Assembly (NCBI RefSeq): GCF_902859855.1 | Contig: NZ_CADIKH010000001.1 | Location: 124,001 to 188,000, forward strand | DNA length: 64,000 nucleotides | Origin: Paraburkholderia humisilvae | GTDB taxonomy: Bacteria; Pseudomonadota; Gammaproteobacteria; Burkholderiales; Burkholderiaceae | Direction: 5' to 3' | Shown here: positions 8,565 to 17,679 of the stretch, piece by piece | How the letters are laid out: each line of letters opens with the position of its first letter | How positions within the stretch are numbered: position 1 is the stretch's first letter | Program-made: the position numbers and the translations under genes | Notes under the pieces: generated by a model | Database searches by the model: none | The model's input: only the letters and a program-made list of their open reading frames with translations | What the model was told of the DNA's origin: nothing

Positions 8565-9893
8565 ATGAACCCCTGTACCCAGGCCCTGCGGCTGCTCGAA
8601 CAGGAAGTGCTCGGCATCCGGGCACGTCTTGACGCGCAACTGCCCTACGCGCTGCAAATGCCGATGGTGCCCGCCGCGAACATCAGCGATGAAGCGATGA
8701 GCGCGATCGAACGCCATATGCAGGCCGCCCGCCAGCAGTTGCGCGTGCGCATCGCGCGCTTCCTGCATCAGCTTCGGCAACTGCGTGCGACGCCGCACAA
8801 CACCGCGCTGGCACAACGCCGCTATGCGCTGCTGAAGCTGTACTTCCACGCGGCGCTCACGCACTTCGAGATCTTCGCCGAGGTGCTGACGCAGCGCAGC
8901 CAGCATGGCACCGGCATCTGGCTCGCGGGCCTCGATGTCGCCGCGCAGGACGGGCTCAAGCAGGCCGGCGTCACACCGACGACACCGCCGGTGATCTGCT
9001 ATGTCGAACGCGGACATGGCGGCGCCATCCGGCGGGCTCGCACGCGCCTGCCGGGCGGCGGCGCGAATCCGGTCGCGGTGATCCGGATTCCGCGTGAGCG
9101 CATGGTCGGAACCGGCATCGCGGCTTCGCTGTATCACGAAGTCGGCCACCAGGCCGCCGCGCTGCTGGATCTCGTCAACGCCTACCGGCGCGCCGCCGTC
9201 GCGCACGTCACGCATGGCCCCGCGTGGTGGCGCGCGTGGGACCGATGGATCAGCGAGATTCTGGCGGACCTATGGGCCGTGTCGCGGGTCGGCATCGCCG
9301 CGACCTGCGGGTTGATGAGCGTCGTCAGCTTGCCGCGCGCGTTCGTATTGCGCGTCAATCTCGACGACCCGCATCCCGCGCCGTGGATACGCGTCAAGCT
9401 GTCGGTCGCGATGGGCCGCGCGCTCTACCCGCATCCGCAGTGGAACGAACTCGAGCAGGTCTGGGAGCGGCTTTACCCGCGCGAGCAGATGAGCGAAAGC
9501 CAGCGCAACACCTTCGACGTGCTCGACCGCGCGGTGCCGGTGTTCGTCGAAAGCTTGCTTGCGCTGCGTGCACCGGCGCTGCGTGGCCGCAGCCTCGGCG
9601 ACACGCTGCGCCTGCCGGACCGGCATCCGCAACGACTGCTCGGCCTCTGGCAGCAGGTGAAGCTACGCCCGCAGCAGCTTCTCGCGAACACCCCGGCGCT
9701 CGCGTTCGCCGTGCTCGGTCAGGCACGCTACAGCGGCCTGCTGCCGGCCGGCGACGAATTACGCATCATCGCCGCGCTGCTGCAGCGCTGGGCGCTCGCC
9801 GGATATCTCCCGTGGAAAGCAGACAGCATGCAGCTGAGCGTGGTGTTGAACCAGCGCCGGCCGACCCCGCTTTCAATGGCCGCACATTCCTGA
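8565..9893 (+). CDS. HEVGH zinc-metallopeptidase-like protein
   Basis: A 442-residue protein, 21 bp after the preceding gene. The ATG at 8565 is chosen over the upstream GTG because AAGG lies 8 bases before it. It carries HEVGH at residues 191-195 within YHEVGHQAAALLDLV. A downstream ISEILADLW places Glu231 and Asp235 where a gluzincin third zinc ligand would sit. This resembles the core of a zinc peptidase, but flanking sequence matches no family I can name. The N-terminal ~120 residues are helical, with a short run of Arg-rich heptads. No signal peptide is seen. A processing protease for one of the other operon products is an inference. Confidence 0.8.
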   Translation: MNPCTQALRLLEQEVLGIRARLDAQLPYALQMPMVPAANISDEAMSAIERHMQAARQQLRVRIARFLHQLRQLRATPHNTALAQRRYALLKLYFHAALTHFEIFAEVLTQRSQHGTGIWLAGLDVAAQDGLKQAGVTPTTPPVICYVERGHGGAIRRARTRLPGGGANPVAVIRIPRERMVGTGIAASLYHEVGHQAAALLDLVNAYRRAAVAHVTHGPAWWRAWDRWISEILADLWAVSRVGIAATCGLMSVVSLPRAFVLRVNLDDPHPAPWIRVKLSVAMGRALYPHPQWNELEQVWERLYPREQMSESQRNTFDVLDRAVPVFVESLLALRAPALRGRSLGDTLRLPDRHPQRLLGLWQQVKLRPQQLLANTPALAFAVLGQARYSGLLPAGDELRIIAALLQRWALAGYLPWKADSMQLSVVLNQRRPTPLSMAAHS

Positions 9894-9911
9894 TTGATAA
9901 GGAGAGCTACG

Positions 9912-12065
9912 ATGGAACCCATCAACGTACAGTACTTCAGACTGAAACCGACCATTGACGAAGCAGGTGGCTATTTCACGGTTCCCGATATCGAAAAGCT
10001 CGCGCCGGACTACAAGCTGATCAAGATCGCAACGACCGCCGACATCAGCAAGCACTATCTGTTCGGCGAGAGCGTCGCTGTGACGGTCACGTTAAGCGCG
10101 AGCGCTGCGGCCCGGCAGCGTCAGCTCGAACTGTCGAAGGAGATCGATGCGTTGCTGCCGCAACTGCTCGACGACGAGCGGATCAGCGCCGCGATGTTCA
10201 TGCTGGCCAGAAAGCGCCTGATGCATGACGGAAAGATCGTGCTGGAAGGCCAGTTTTCCGTACCGCAGCCACTGGCCAGCGCGCCAGCGGCCAACGCCGG
10301 TCAGCCCGGCGCGCCGGCAGCCGATCCACCCGATGGCGCGCCTCGCACGGAAATGATCGCCCTGTCCGGCAGCGCGATGAGCACCATCGGCAGCGGCGGC
10401 GCTGTCACGACGGGCGGAAGCGCTTCGGCCATGCTTGCAAAAAGCGGATCGGCATCCGGCACGGTGCCGCCGCCCGTGCCGGACCTCGACGCGATGTCGG
10501 GGCCGGTCCCACCCGGCAGCTACACAATCAACAACCCGGTCACGCTGCAAAGAACGACGCGTCCGTTGACCGGCGACATCGCGCTGTGGCTGATGATCAA
10601 GCTGAACGCGGACATGCTCGGCTGGCAAAACTACACCGACCGCCTGGCACTCCTGTTCGGCCCGGACGGCGCAGGCGCGCCCGCGCCGACCTCCGCGACC
10701 GACCCGTCGTTTCCGATCTTCGATGGCGCGCAACGCCTGAGCCGGCGGCGCTTTCTGCCGTTCACCGATACCGACGCGTACCGCGCGCTGAAAGTGGCGA
10801 CCGAAGCATTCGTCGTCACCTGGGGCGGCGTCGTGCCGAGCAACGCGGACATGCCGGCGGCCGCCGAACTGCTCGCCAGCGACCCTTATGCGCTCTATCT
10901 GGCGAGCACGCGTCTCGGCATCAATATCGCGCAGCCGCAGGCGAACACGCTCGCGAATCAGTATTTCGGCACGACCCCGCCACTGACCGTGCCGTACCTG
11001 CAGCGCGTCGTGGACGGTCTGAACGGCACCGATAGTCAGGTGTCCGCATTAGCCGCACAGGCGGCCAATATCCCCGTGCAGCAGGCCGTCACGCCGCTTC
11101 AGACGCCGGTCGTCCCGTCGCCGGCCAACCATTGCGGCGAATCATGCCTGTGGCTCAACCATCTGAATCAGGATTTCTCCGCGAAGCTGATGCGTCCGCC
11201 TCTGATCGAACTGATCTGGAGCTACTGGATGGAAGAGATGCAGCTCGTGCAAACGATGAATGCGATCTCCCGGCGCTTCCAGAACGTATCGGGCGGTCCG
11301 CGCGACCCGCTGATCCAGCTCGAGCTCGACTCGGTCCGTCCGCTGAACAACATGATCTGGGGCTGGGTGCAGGACGAGCAGCATCGGCTGCCGATCGAGC
11401 GCCGCGCCACCGAGTATCAGCACGAATACGGCTTCCGGCTGTACGGCCGCGCGGTGCCGACCACGCATGCGGCGGACGTGCGCAGCAAGTTCCTCGCGGC
11501 ATTCCACACGCTGCTGAACCTGTGCGTGCCGTTTTTCCGCCAGGCGGACGACACCACGGTGGTGCCCGACGGTTTTCCGCTGCTCAACGCGCTGCGCGAA
11601 GTGCATCTGATCCTGTCCGAAGGCGCGCACAATCAGTTCCGCGAATTGCCGAGCACGTCGCGCATCGAGATGATGATGCAGCAGTGGATACTCGCCCGGC
11701 CCGAGTTCCGCGAATTCCTGCCGCGCCGCGCGATGATCGCGTATCCGGAACCATGGATGCATTCGGTCGAAAGCATGCGCAAGCTGCAAGGCTGGGGCGA
11801 CACCAACACGTACCAGTTCTGGCAGCTCGCGACCACCGGCGAGCAGATCGTGTCGTCGATCCGCTGGGGCAACTGGAATTCGATCGACGACCCGAACAAC
11901 GCGGCGAACTGGGCCGTCTTCTTCCGCCCCGAGATCCAGACGTATATCCACTCGTATCGCGCGGTCACGGGCGTCGACGTCAGCGCCGAACCGGTTGACG
12001 TGCAGGTGCCCGGCATGCATCTGATGCGGCGCATGCAGGAACAGCTGAAGATCAAGGCGGCGTAA
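9912..12065 (+). CDS. Large unknown protein of the sigma-54 operon, 717 aa
   Basis: Starts at ATG 9912 behind AAGGAG, 18 bp after the metallopeptidase-like gene. Three parts can be seen. An N-terminal ~120-residue domain begins MEPINVQYFRLKPTIDEAGG. A low-complexity Ala/Gly/Ser/Pro linker follows at about residues 120-220. The long C-terminal region is rich in Trp, Tyr, His and Arg and is mostly helical (for example HCGESCLWLNHLNQDF, and WGNWNSIDDPNNAANW near the end). There is no signal peptide, membrane span or nucleotide-binding motif. I recognise no family. As the largest product it may be the main structural or effector component. Confidence 0.8.
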   Translation: MEPINVQYFRLKPTIDEAGGYFTVPDIEKLAPDYKLIKIATTADISKHYLFGESVAVTVTLSASAAARQRQLELSKEIDALLPQLLDDERISAAMFMLARKRLMHDGKIVLEGQFSVPQPLASAPAANAGQPGAPAADPPDGAPRTEMIALSGSAMSTIGSGGAVTTGGSASAMLAKSGSASGTVPPPVPDLDAMSGPVPPGSYTINNPVTLQRTTRPLTGDIALWLMIKLNADMLGWQNYTDRLALLFGPDGAGAPAPTSATDPSFPIFDGAQRLSRRRFLPFTDTDAYRALKVATEAFVVTWGGVVPSNADMPAAAELLASDPYALYLASTRLGINIAQPQANTLANQYFGTTPPLTVPYLQRVVDGLNGTDSQVSALAAQAANIPVQQAVTPLQTPVVPSPANHCGESCLWLNHLNQDFSAKLMRPPLIELIWSYWMEEMQLVQTMNAISRRFQNVSGGPRDPLIQLELDSVRPLNNMIWGWVQDEQHRLPIERRATEYQHEYGFRLYGRAVPTTHAADVRSKFLAAFHTLLNLCVPFFRQADDTTVVPDGFPLLNALREVHLILSEGAHNQFRELPSTSRIEMMMQQWILARPEFREFLPRRAMIAYPEPWMHSVESMRKLQGWGDTNTYQFWQLATTGEQIVSSIRWGNWNSIDDPNNAANWAVFFRPEIQTYIHSYRAVTGVDVSAEPVDVQVPGMHLMRRMQEQLKIKAA

Positions 12066-12101
12066 GCGCGGCCGCGAACCGGACCATCGGAGCACGATGC
12101 C

Positions 12102-13265
12102 ATGCTCGACTTCGCCTCCTCGCTCTATCTGGGTTTGCGCCACCCGTCCGCGCAGACCGGCGGCTACGACGCGTTGACGACCGGCACGCCGTCTTCGCTC
12201 GCGGCTGCGCCGCTTGCGCGCGTCGTTGCGGCGCAAGCGGCCGCGCTACAGGGATGTGAGGCCGGCATGGTCGCGCCGTCGACGCTGCATCTGTCGATCG
12301 ACGTGTTCGAACGGCTTGGCCGCACGCACGCGCTGGTGGCCGACGAATCGCTGTATCCGGTGTTGCGCTGGGGGCTGCAGCGCGTGATGGGCATCGGCGT
12401 ACCGGTCCGCTGGTTCCAGCACGGCGATCCTGCCGACCTGGCGCGGCGCATCCGCCAGCGGCGCAACGAACTGCCGCCCGCGATCATCGTCGATGCGACC
12501 TGTGCCGAAGGGCAACCCGCGCCGATTGCGCGTTATCTCGCGCTGGCGCGCCGGCGCGGCGGCCTCGTCGCGATCGATCATAGTCAGGTGCTGGGGCTGC
12601 TCGGGCACAGTCCGACCACTTCGCATCCGTGGGGGATCGGTGGCGGCGGGCTGCTTCGCTACGCCGGCATCGGCGCCGCCGAACGCGTGTTGCTGATCGC
12701 CTCATGGGCCAAGGCGTTCGGTGCGCCGCTCGCGACGCTATGCGGTCCCGCCGCGATTGTCAGCGAGATCGCGCGCGATGGGCCAACGCAATCGCATTGC
12801 AGCGCGGCCAGCGAAACGTCGTTGCGCGCCGCGCTGAACGCGATCGCGATCAATCGACGCGACGGCGACGCACGGCGCGCGACGCTGATCGAACGGATCG
12901 CCCGCCTCGAGTTTGGGCTACGCACACTCACCCGCACCCGGCTGCCCGATCTGCGCGTCTTGCGGCACGGCCATCCGCTGCAACAGATCCGGCTCGGCTC
13001 GCCCGAGCGCACGAAGGCGCTGCACGCCGGCCTGCGCGCCAGCGGGTTTCGCACGGCGCTGCTGCGTCAGCATGAAGCGCGCTACGCGCTGGCGGTGGTC
13101 GTTCGCGCCAGTCACAGCAATACGGACATCGACGCGCTGACCCATGCCATCGCATCGCTCGCGCGCGGTCTGCCGCGGCCGGCTGCATCCGCAGCCGCTT
13201 GCGGCAACGTCGCCCGTCCGCTACCGATGGAGGAGCTCGAACATGTTCAAGACCTCGGAAGGTGA
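12102..13265 (+). CDS. PLP-dependent alpha-oxoamine-synthase-like enzyme (fold type I)
   Basis: A 387-residue protein related to the BioF/KBL group, which condenses an amino acid with an acyl-CoA. The PLP-binding lysine is predicted at 204 (SWAKAFGAP, matching the S-x-KAFG pattern). The cofactor-ring Asp159-His160 lie in AIDHSQVLGLLG, the counterpart of DEAHSxGxxG in true family members. An earlier VDATCAEGQPAPI matches the region before it. The core Asp-His and Lys are kept, but flanking motifs are divergent, so the substrate cannot be predicted. The start is ATG 12102 with GGAG 10 bases upstream. The end overlaps the next gene by 23 bp. Confidence 0.75.
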   Translation: MLDFASSLYLGLRHPSAQTGGYDALTTGTPSSLAAAPLARVVAAQAAALQGCEAGMVAPSTLHLSIDVFERLGRTHALVADESLYPVLRWGLQRVMGIGVPVRWFQHGDPADLARRIRQRRNELPPAIIVDATCAEGQPAPIARYLALARRRGGLVAIDHSQVLGLLGHSPTTSHPWGIGGGGLLRYAGIGAAERVLLIASWAKAFGAPLATLCGPAAIVSEIARDGPTQSHCSAASETSLRAALNAIAINRRDGDARRATLIERIARLEFGLRTLTRTRLPDLRVLRHGHPLQQIRLGSPERTKALHAGLRASGFRTALLRQHEARYALAVVVRASHSNTDIDALTHAIASLARGLPRPAASAAACGNVARPLPMEELEHVQDLGR

Positions 13266-14004
13266 AACGCTGGAGCTCGCGCCGTGGCGCATGCGCCGCT
13301 TCGTCAGGCTGCTCGCCGACGCGCGCCGCTACCCGGCCGGCACGCCGCCTCATGTGCTGATTCAGGACTTGCGGCAGATCATCGCGCGCGCGCGGCGCGT
13401 GAAAACCGAACCGCGCATCGGCACCGCGCGCTTCCAGAGTGCGGGCGCGTGCTGCAATGCGTGTCTGCTGGCGCAACAGCGTGACGGGGTGCTTGCGCTG
13501 CTCGGCGTGAGCTTCGCGCCAGTGGCCGTTGCGGCCATCGCGTCTGGGCTTGCATCGCCCGAGCCCGAGTTCGAGTCACCTGCCAGGTCGGCCAGCCTGA
13601 GCCTCGACTGGAAGCGCTGGGCAACACTCGATGACGCGGTAAGGAACGCGAGCGGTCCAGGCGTCTACATGTTGAAGCGTGGCGCGCGCCCGGTCTATGT
13701 GGGCAAATCGCTCAGCTTGCAGCGGCGGCTTGCGCACCACCTCTGGTGCGCACGAAGCCACCGCGATAACACGCTCTCCGTATGGACTGCCAATGTTCCC
13801 GCGACCCGCCTGGCAGCGGTGGAGCATACGCTGGTGCGCGCGTTGCAACGACGCCTGACAAACACGCAACTGCAACAGCCGATGGACGTCGGCAGCGGCG
13901 GTCTTGCGATCACGAACCTGCTGCCGGGCGTGATGAAGTCGCGCAACGCGCCCAACAATCAGGCCATTCGATCGCGAGGCCAAACTTACGAGTGGTCCGC
14001 ATGA
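13243..14004 (+). CDS. GIY-YIG-like nuclease-fold protein
   Basis: A 253-residue protein. ATG 13243, inside the end of the PLP gene, follows a strong GGAGGAG site. The C-terminal half carries the GIY-YIG signature as GVY (140-142) and YVG (152-154), in GPGVYMLKRGARPVYVG, followed by the conserved Arg-rich KSLSLQRRL. Glu194, in AAVEHTLVRAL, sits where the metal-binding Glu is expected. The N-terminal ~110 residues, with a CCNAC cluster near 69-73, are unassigned. Such folds occur in repair and homing nucleases; what it would cut inside an operon of metabolic enzymes is unclear. It overlaps the next gene by 4 bp (ATGA). Confidence 0.7.
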   Translation: MFKTSEGETLELAPWRMRRFVRLLADARRYPAGTPPHVLIQDLRQIIARARRVKTEPRIGTARFQSAGACCNACLLAQQRDGVLALLGVSFAPVAVAAIASGLASPEPEFESPARSASLSLDWKRWATLDDAVRNASGPGVYMLKRGARPVYVGKSLSLQRRLAHHLWCARSHRDNTLSVWTANVPATRLAAVEHTLVRALQRRLTNTQLQQPMDVGSGGLAITNLLPGVMKSRNAPNNQAIRSRGQTYEWSA

Positions 14005-14777
14005 TCATCGACTTTCATGTGCACGCGGGCGATGGCGACGGCATGACCGGCCCCTGGGATACCTGCGCGCCGCTCGCCGCCTATACGCGTCGCGCGGATC
14101 AGGCCGGCATTGCCCGCTCGGTGCTGCTGCCGGTGTTTCAGTCCGACTACGTGCTCGGCAACCGGCAGGTGGCCGCTATCGTGCGCCGCAATCCGCAGCG
14201 CTGGATCGGCTTTGCGATGGTGCACGCCGATCGTGATCGCGAACGCGTTCACGCGATGATCCGCGAAGCGGTCGTCGATCTCGGCTTGCGTGGCATCAAG
14301 GTGCATCGTCACGATGCGCGCATCCATCGCCAGGTCTGCGACGCGGCGCGCCGGTGGCGCCTGCCGGTGCTCTACGATCCGGGCGCGGAAACAGGCGCAT
14401 TGAGCCTGCTCGCGCAAACGCATCCGGATGTCGCTTTCGTGTTCGCCCACCTCGGTAGTTTCGCCGACGACTGGGCCGCGCAACGTCAAGTCATCGAACT
14501 GATCTCCCGTTATCCGAATCTTTTCGCGGATACCGCCGGCGTACGCCGTTTCGACCTGCTCGAAGAAGCGCTCGCGCGGGCGGGACCGGGCAAGCTGCTG
14601 TTCGGTTCGGATGGACCGTGGCTGCACCCGGGACTCGAACTCGCGAAGATTCGCGCGTTGCGCGTCACGCCTCACGCGTTCGGGCAGATCGCGGGCGGCA
14701 ACGCAATCCGGCTTTTGCAGCGCAGTCGCGTTTCAGCCGCGTCGCGCGTTGCGCGCGCTCCGGCGCTTGCCTACTGA
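14001..14777 (+). CDS. Amidohydrolase-2 family metal-dependent hydrolase
   Basis: A 258-residue TIM-barrel hydrolase of the amidohydrolase_2 (ACMSD-related) type. Metal-binding DFHVHAG lies at residues 4-10, followed by GIKVH near 95, VFAHLG near 151 and the late catalytic LFGSDGPW near 202-209. The fold and metal site look intact. Substrates of this family include decarboxylated aromatic acids and lactones; none can be assigned. It is the last gene of the operon, coupled to the GIY-YIG gene by ATGA, and ends 7 bp inside the converging regulator gene. Confidence 0.8.
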   Translation: MIIDFHVHAGDGDGMTGPWDTCAPLAAYTRRADQAGIARSVLLPVFQSDYVLGNRQVAAIVRRNPQRWIGFAMVHADRDRERVHAMIREAVVDLGLRGIKVHRHDARIHRQVCDAARRWRLPVLYDPGAETGALSLLAQTHPDVAFVFAHLGSFADDWAAQRQVIELISRYPNLFADTAGVRRFDLLEEALARAGPGKLLFGSDGPWLHPGLELAKIRALRVTPHAFGQIAGGNAIRLLQRSRVSAASRVARAPALAY

Positions 14778-16117
14778 CCTGCTTCGGACCCGCGTCCCTG
14801 CCGACGCAGTTGCAGTGCGCGCGGCGTGATCTGCAACAACTCGGCGGTTCGGCCGGTGCTGCCGGCGCGCCGCGCGGCGGCCTGCACCGCCAGCGACTCG
14901 GCCAGTTGCCCGATATTTTTCAAACCGAGCCCTGCGTTGAGCGCGCCCTCGACCGCACTCGCGAAAGCGCGCTCCCAGTCGGGCGCGGCGTTTGCCGTAT
15001 CGCTGTCGAACGCCGGTTCATCGAGGCAGCCGGTGCTCAATACGCGAAAGCCCCGCTGTCTGTCGGCCATGCGCAGCACGACGTTGCGCAACTCACGCAC
15101 GTTGCCGCGATACTCCGCGTCCACCAGCTGGCACATGACTTCGGGCATCACGTCGGGAACGCTGTCGCCCTGCTCGGCAAGAAAGTGACGCACCAGCAAC
15201 GGAATATCGTCACGGCGCTCCGCGAGCGTCGGCGCACGCACTTTCCACTGCGCGATGCGAAAGTACAAGTCGCCGCGAAAGCGGCCCGCGGCGACCTCTG
15301 TTTCGAGGTTGCGATTCGTCGCGCAGACGAGGCGAAAATCGGACTGGCGCCAACGGTCCTCACCGACGCGTTTGTACATGCGCTCCTGAATGACCCGCAG
15401 CAGCCGCGCCTGCAACGGCAGTTCGAGTTCGCCGACCTCGTCGAGAAACAACGTACCGCCGTCGGACAGTGCGACCGCGCCATCGCGCGCCGCGAGTGCA
15501 TGTGTAAATGCACCCTTTACATGCCCGAACAGCTCGCTGCCGGATAGTTCCGGGTTCAGCGTCGTACAGTCGACGACGACGAACGGCCCGCCGCGCCGCC
15601 CCCGGTCGAGATCGTGAACGAGCCGCGCAAGCAGTTCCTTGCCGCAACCGCTTTCGCCAAGCAGCAGGCATGCGCCGCTGCCGAAGCGCCCGACCTCGGT
15701 GATCGTACGCAGCGTCCTGCGCCAGACCGGTGAATCGCCGACCGCCCGCTTTCTGAGCCAGTCGGACGTCAGCACGGCCTCCGTTTCGGCGAGACGATTG
15801 AGCCGCAGCGACACTTCGCCTAGCAGCGTGTCGTCATCGATCGCGACGATCAGATCGCAGGCCGACGCCGGCCACCATGGCTCGGGCTGGCATTGCGATC
15901 TCGTGCGAGGCGTGCAGCCGATCATGAACGCTTCCGGCGGTGCAACGCCGCGCAGCCATTCTTCGGCCGCCACGGACACACGCGCTGCATGCGCGAACAC
16001 GACCACAATCAGCATGCCCGAGCCTGTGCCGGACACGTCGATGTCCTCCTGCAGGCCATGGGCACGCAGCAAGGCGCCTAGACGCTTCGGATCTTCGTCG
16101 CACAGCACGACACGCAT
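14771..16117 (-). CDS. Sigma-54-dependent transcriptional activator (bEBP)
   Basis: A 448-residue enhancer-binding AAA+ protein. ATG 16117 is preferred over the GTG at 16129 because GAGG lies 6 bases upstream. The N-terminal ~110 residues resemble a response-regulator receiver that lacks a clear phospho-acceptor Asp and conserved Lys. The AAA+ domain covers about 125-355: Walker A GESGCGKE 154-161, sigma-54 contact loop GAFTHA 202-207 (normally GAFTGA), Walker B GTLFLDE 221-227, arginine-finger region FRGDLYFRI. The last ~45 residues look like a Fis-type helix-turn-helix ([18 protein letters not shown]). It converges on the sigma-54 operon with a 7-bp overlap and is the obvious candidate activator of the promoter at 7552-7568. 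Confidence 0.9.
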   Translation of the reverse strand: MRVVLCDEDPKRLGALLRAHGLQEDIDVSGTGSGMLIVVVFAHAARVSVAAEEWLRGVAPPEAFMIGCTPRTRSQCQPEPWWPASACDLIVAIDDDTLLGEVSLRLNRLAETEAVLTSDWLRKRAVGDSPVWRRTLRTITEVGRFGSGACLLLGESGCGKELLARLVHDLDRGRRGGPFVVVDCTTLNPELSGSELFGHVKGAFTHALAARDGAVALSDGGTLFLDEVGELELPLQARLLRVIQERMYKRVGEDRWRQSDFRLVCATNRNLETEVAAGRFRGDLYFRIAQWKVRAPTLAERRDDIPLLVRHFLAEQGDSVPDVMPEVMCQLVDAEYRGNVRELRNVVLRMADRQRGFRVLSTGCLDEPAFDSDTANAAPDWERAFASAVEGALNAGLGLKNIGQLAESLAVQAAARRAGSTGRTAELLQITPRALQLRRQGRGSEAGQ

Positions 16118-16403
16118 CCTGCACCTCACAAGCCGCCGATGCCGGCGCCTCTGCTACGCCCAACCGCGCCTGCCAAGTACTTCGAGAACGAATTTCGCAA
16201 CCTGGTATTAAAGCCCGGTGAGCAGCGGCACGCATGGCCGCCCGAACATCGCAACGTAAGCAAACGCAAGCGCGCGATCCGCAAGACCAAGCGCTCTTCA
16301 GGCTTCGTCAAGGGTGTGGTGGTACGCGGTGCGCGTCGTATCGCACTGGCGGTCTGCCGATCGGCGGGCGCCGATCACGTGATCCGCACACCCGCTATGC
16401 GCT

Positions 16404-17435
16404 TCATGCGGCGGAATCTGGCACGGGTCGGCGATTCGCTCGAAGCACCGGGCTCCGCAACAAGGCAAGTGCAACAAAGGCCACAGCACCGAGCATCAGT
16501 GGGGAATAGAGTGTCGCGAAGCGCCAAAGGACCAACGCCGTCGCCATCGCATCTTGCGGAACCCAGTTTGCAAATGCGGCCGCAAGCGCCAGGTCGCCGG
16601 CCGCCCCGCCGGCTGGTATGCCAGTCCAGAGCGCCGCATGCAGTACCACGGCCTGCACCGCCAGAACGAATCCGAGCGGCAACCGGTAACCGAGTTCGAG
16701 CAGCACGAACCATAGGACGCCGTAGCGAGGCAGCCATTGCAATGTAGTGAACATCAGCAAGCCGGCAAACCGACGGCGAGGCCCCGTCATGAGCAACGTC
16801 GTTTGCTGCCGCACACTCTGGCGGAACTGGTCCCACCGGGCTCGCTGCGTCCCAAGCCATCGAATGCGGCCGCATATGGCATCGAGTGCGCTCCCGATGG
16901 TCCGGCGGCATGCCCATAGCGTGGCGATCAGAATCGCGGCACCGGCCAGCACGCCGACGACCACGGGCACGTTTGCCTTCGGAACGACCTGAGCGAGCGG
17001 ACCGACAGCGAACGCCATCGCGATCGGCACCGTCACCGCCAGGAAAGCCAGGTCGAGCACCTGGTCGGCGCCGACGACCGTCGTGGCTGTCGCCCACGAC
17101 GCTCCCGCGCGCTGCAGCAAGCCGATATTGACGCCATAGCCCGCTGCACCCAGCGGCGAGACGAGAAAGGCGGAGTCGGTCACCAACGCGATGCCATACG
17201 TGCGTATGAAAGGCAGACGCAGGCCCAGCGCCGTTTGCATCAGGTGCTGCTTGCCCGCTTTACCTAGCGCGCTCGCGGCCGCGCTTGCTGCCAACACCAG
17301 GAACACGTGCACCGCGATGGTTCGCAACCCGGCAAGCGACTGATGCGAGCCCAGTACGAAGGGCGCGCCGACGGCCAGCCCGACGCCCAGCACCGCCAGC
17401 ATCGTCGCTACGTAACGTTTGCGCGGCCTGCTCAA
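16404..17435 (-). CDS. UPF0104 / lysylphosphatidylglycerol-synthase-type membrane protein
   Basis: About 343 residues with some eight hydrophobic membrane segments, matching the membrane (flippase-like) domain of the LPG synthase superfamily. A KAGKQHLMQTALGLRL loop is followed by PLGAAGYGVNIGLLQRAG and GADQVLDLAFLAVT, the family's conserved core. Stand-alone members without the aminoacyl-transferase domain are common and their cargo is mostly unknown. The start is uncertain: the listed TTG gives the full first segment, while ATG 17402 would shorten it by 11 residues. No operon partner is obvious. Confidence 0.7.
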   Translation of the reverse strand: MSRPRKRYVATMLAVLGVGLAVGAPFVLGSHQSLAGLRTIAVHVFLVLAASAAASALGKAGKQHLMQTALGLRLPFIRTYGIALVTDSAFLVSPLGAAGYGVNIGLLQRAGASWATATTVVGADQVLDLAFLAVTVPIAMAFAVGPLAQVVPKANVPVVVGVLAGAAILIATLWACRRTIGSALDAICGRIRWLGTQRARWDQFRQSVRQQTTLLMTGPRRRFAGLLMFTTLQWLPRYGVLWFVLLELGYRLPLGFVLAVQAVVLHAALWTGIPAGGAAGDLALAAAFANWVPQDAMATALVLWRFATLYSPLMLGAVAFVALALLRSPVLRANRRPVPDSAA

Positions 17436-17679
17436 AAGAGCCGTCCCAGAACTTGCCGCGGAGAAACGGGGCTCGATGTTCGCAGGCTGCTCTGAGCTGA
17501 CTTAGGCGGAATCGGCATGCGGATGTGGGGATAATTTCCAGCAGCGTCATGACCTGTGTGAATCCGATGCGGGACAATGCGACGCTGCATAGCACCCCAG
17601 CGGTCGCGATCGTACCAGCTTTCTCGACGCGATGATGTCAGTCATAACGAGTGGGCATCTGATGCGGCGTGTCTACCCA

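Noticed and set aside
7605..9215. Minus-strand 536-codon open frame
   Set aside because: It lies antisense to the Phe-Glu and metallopeptidase-like genes, which have proper starts, ribosome sites and motifs. Its own product is Arg/Ala-rich with no domain, a typical shadow in high-GC DNA.
11142..12236. Minus-strand 364-codon open frame
   Set aside because: Shadow of the 717-aa gene, which has AAGGAG at its start and fits the operon spacing.
16139..16747. Plus-strand 202-codon open frame
   Set aside because: Overlaps the 3' part of the UPF0104 gene in antisense and has a basic low-complexity product; no ribosome site.
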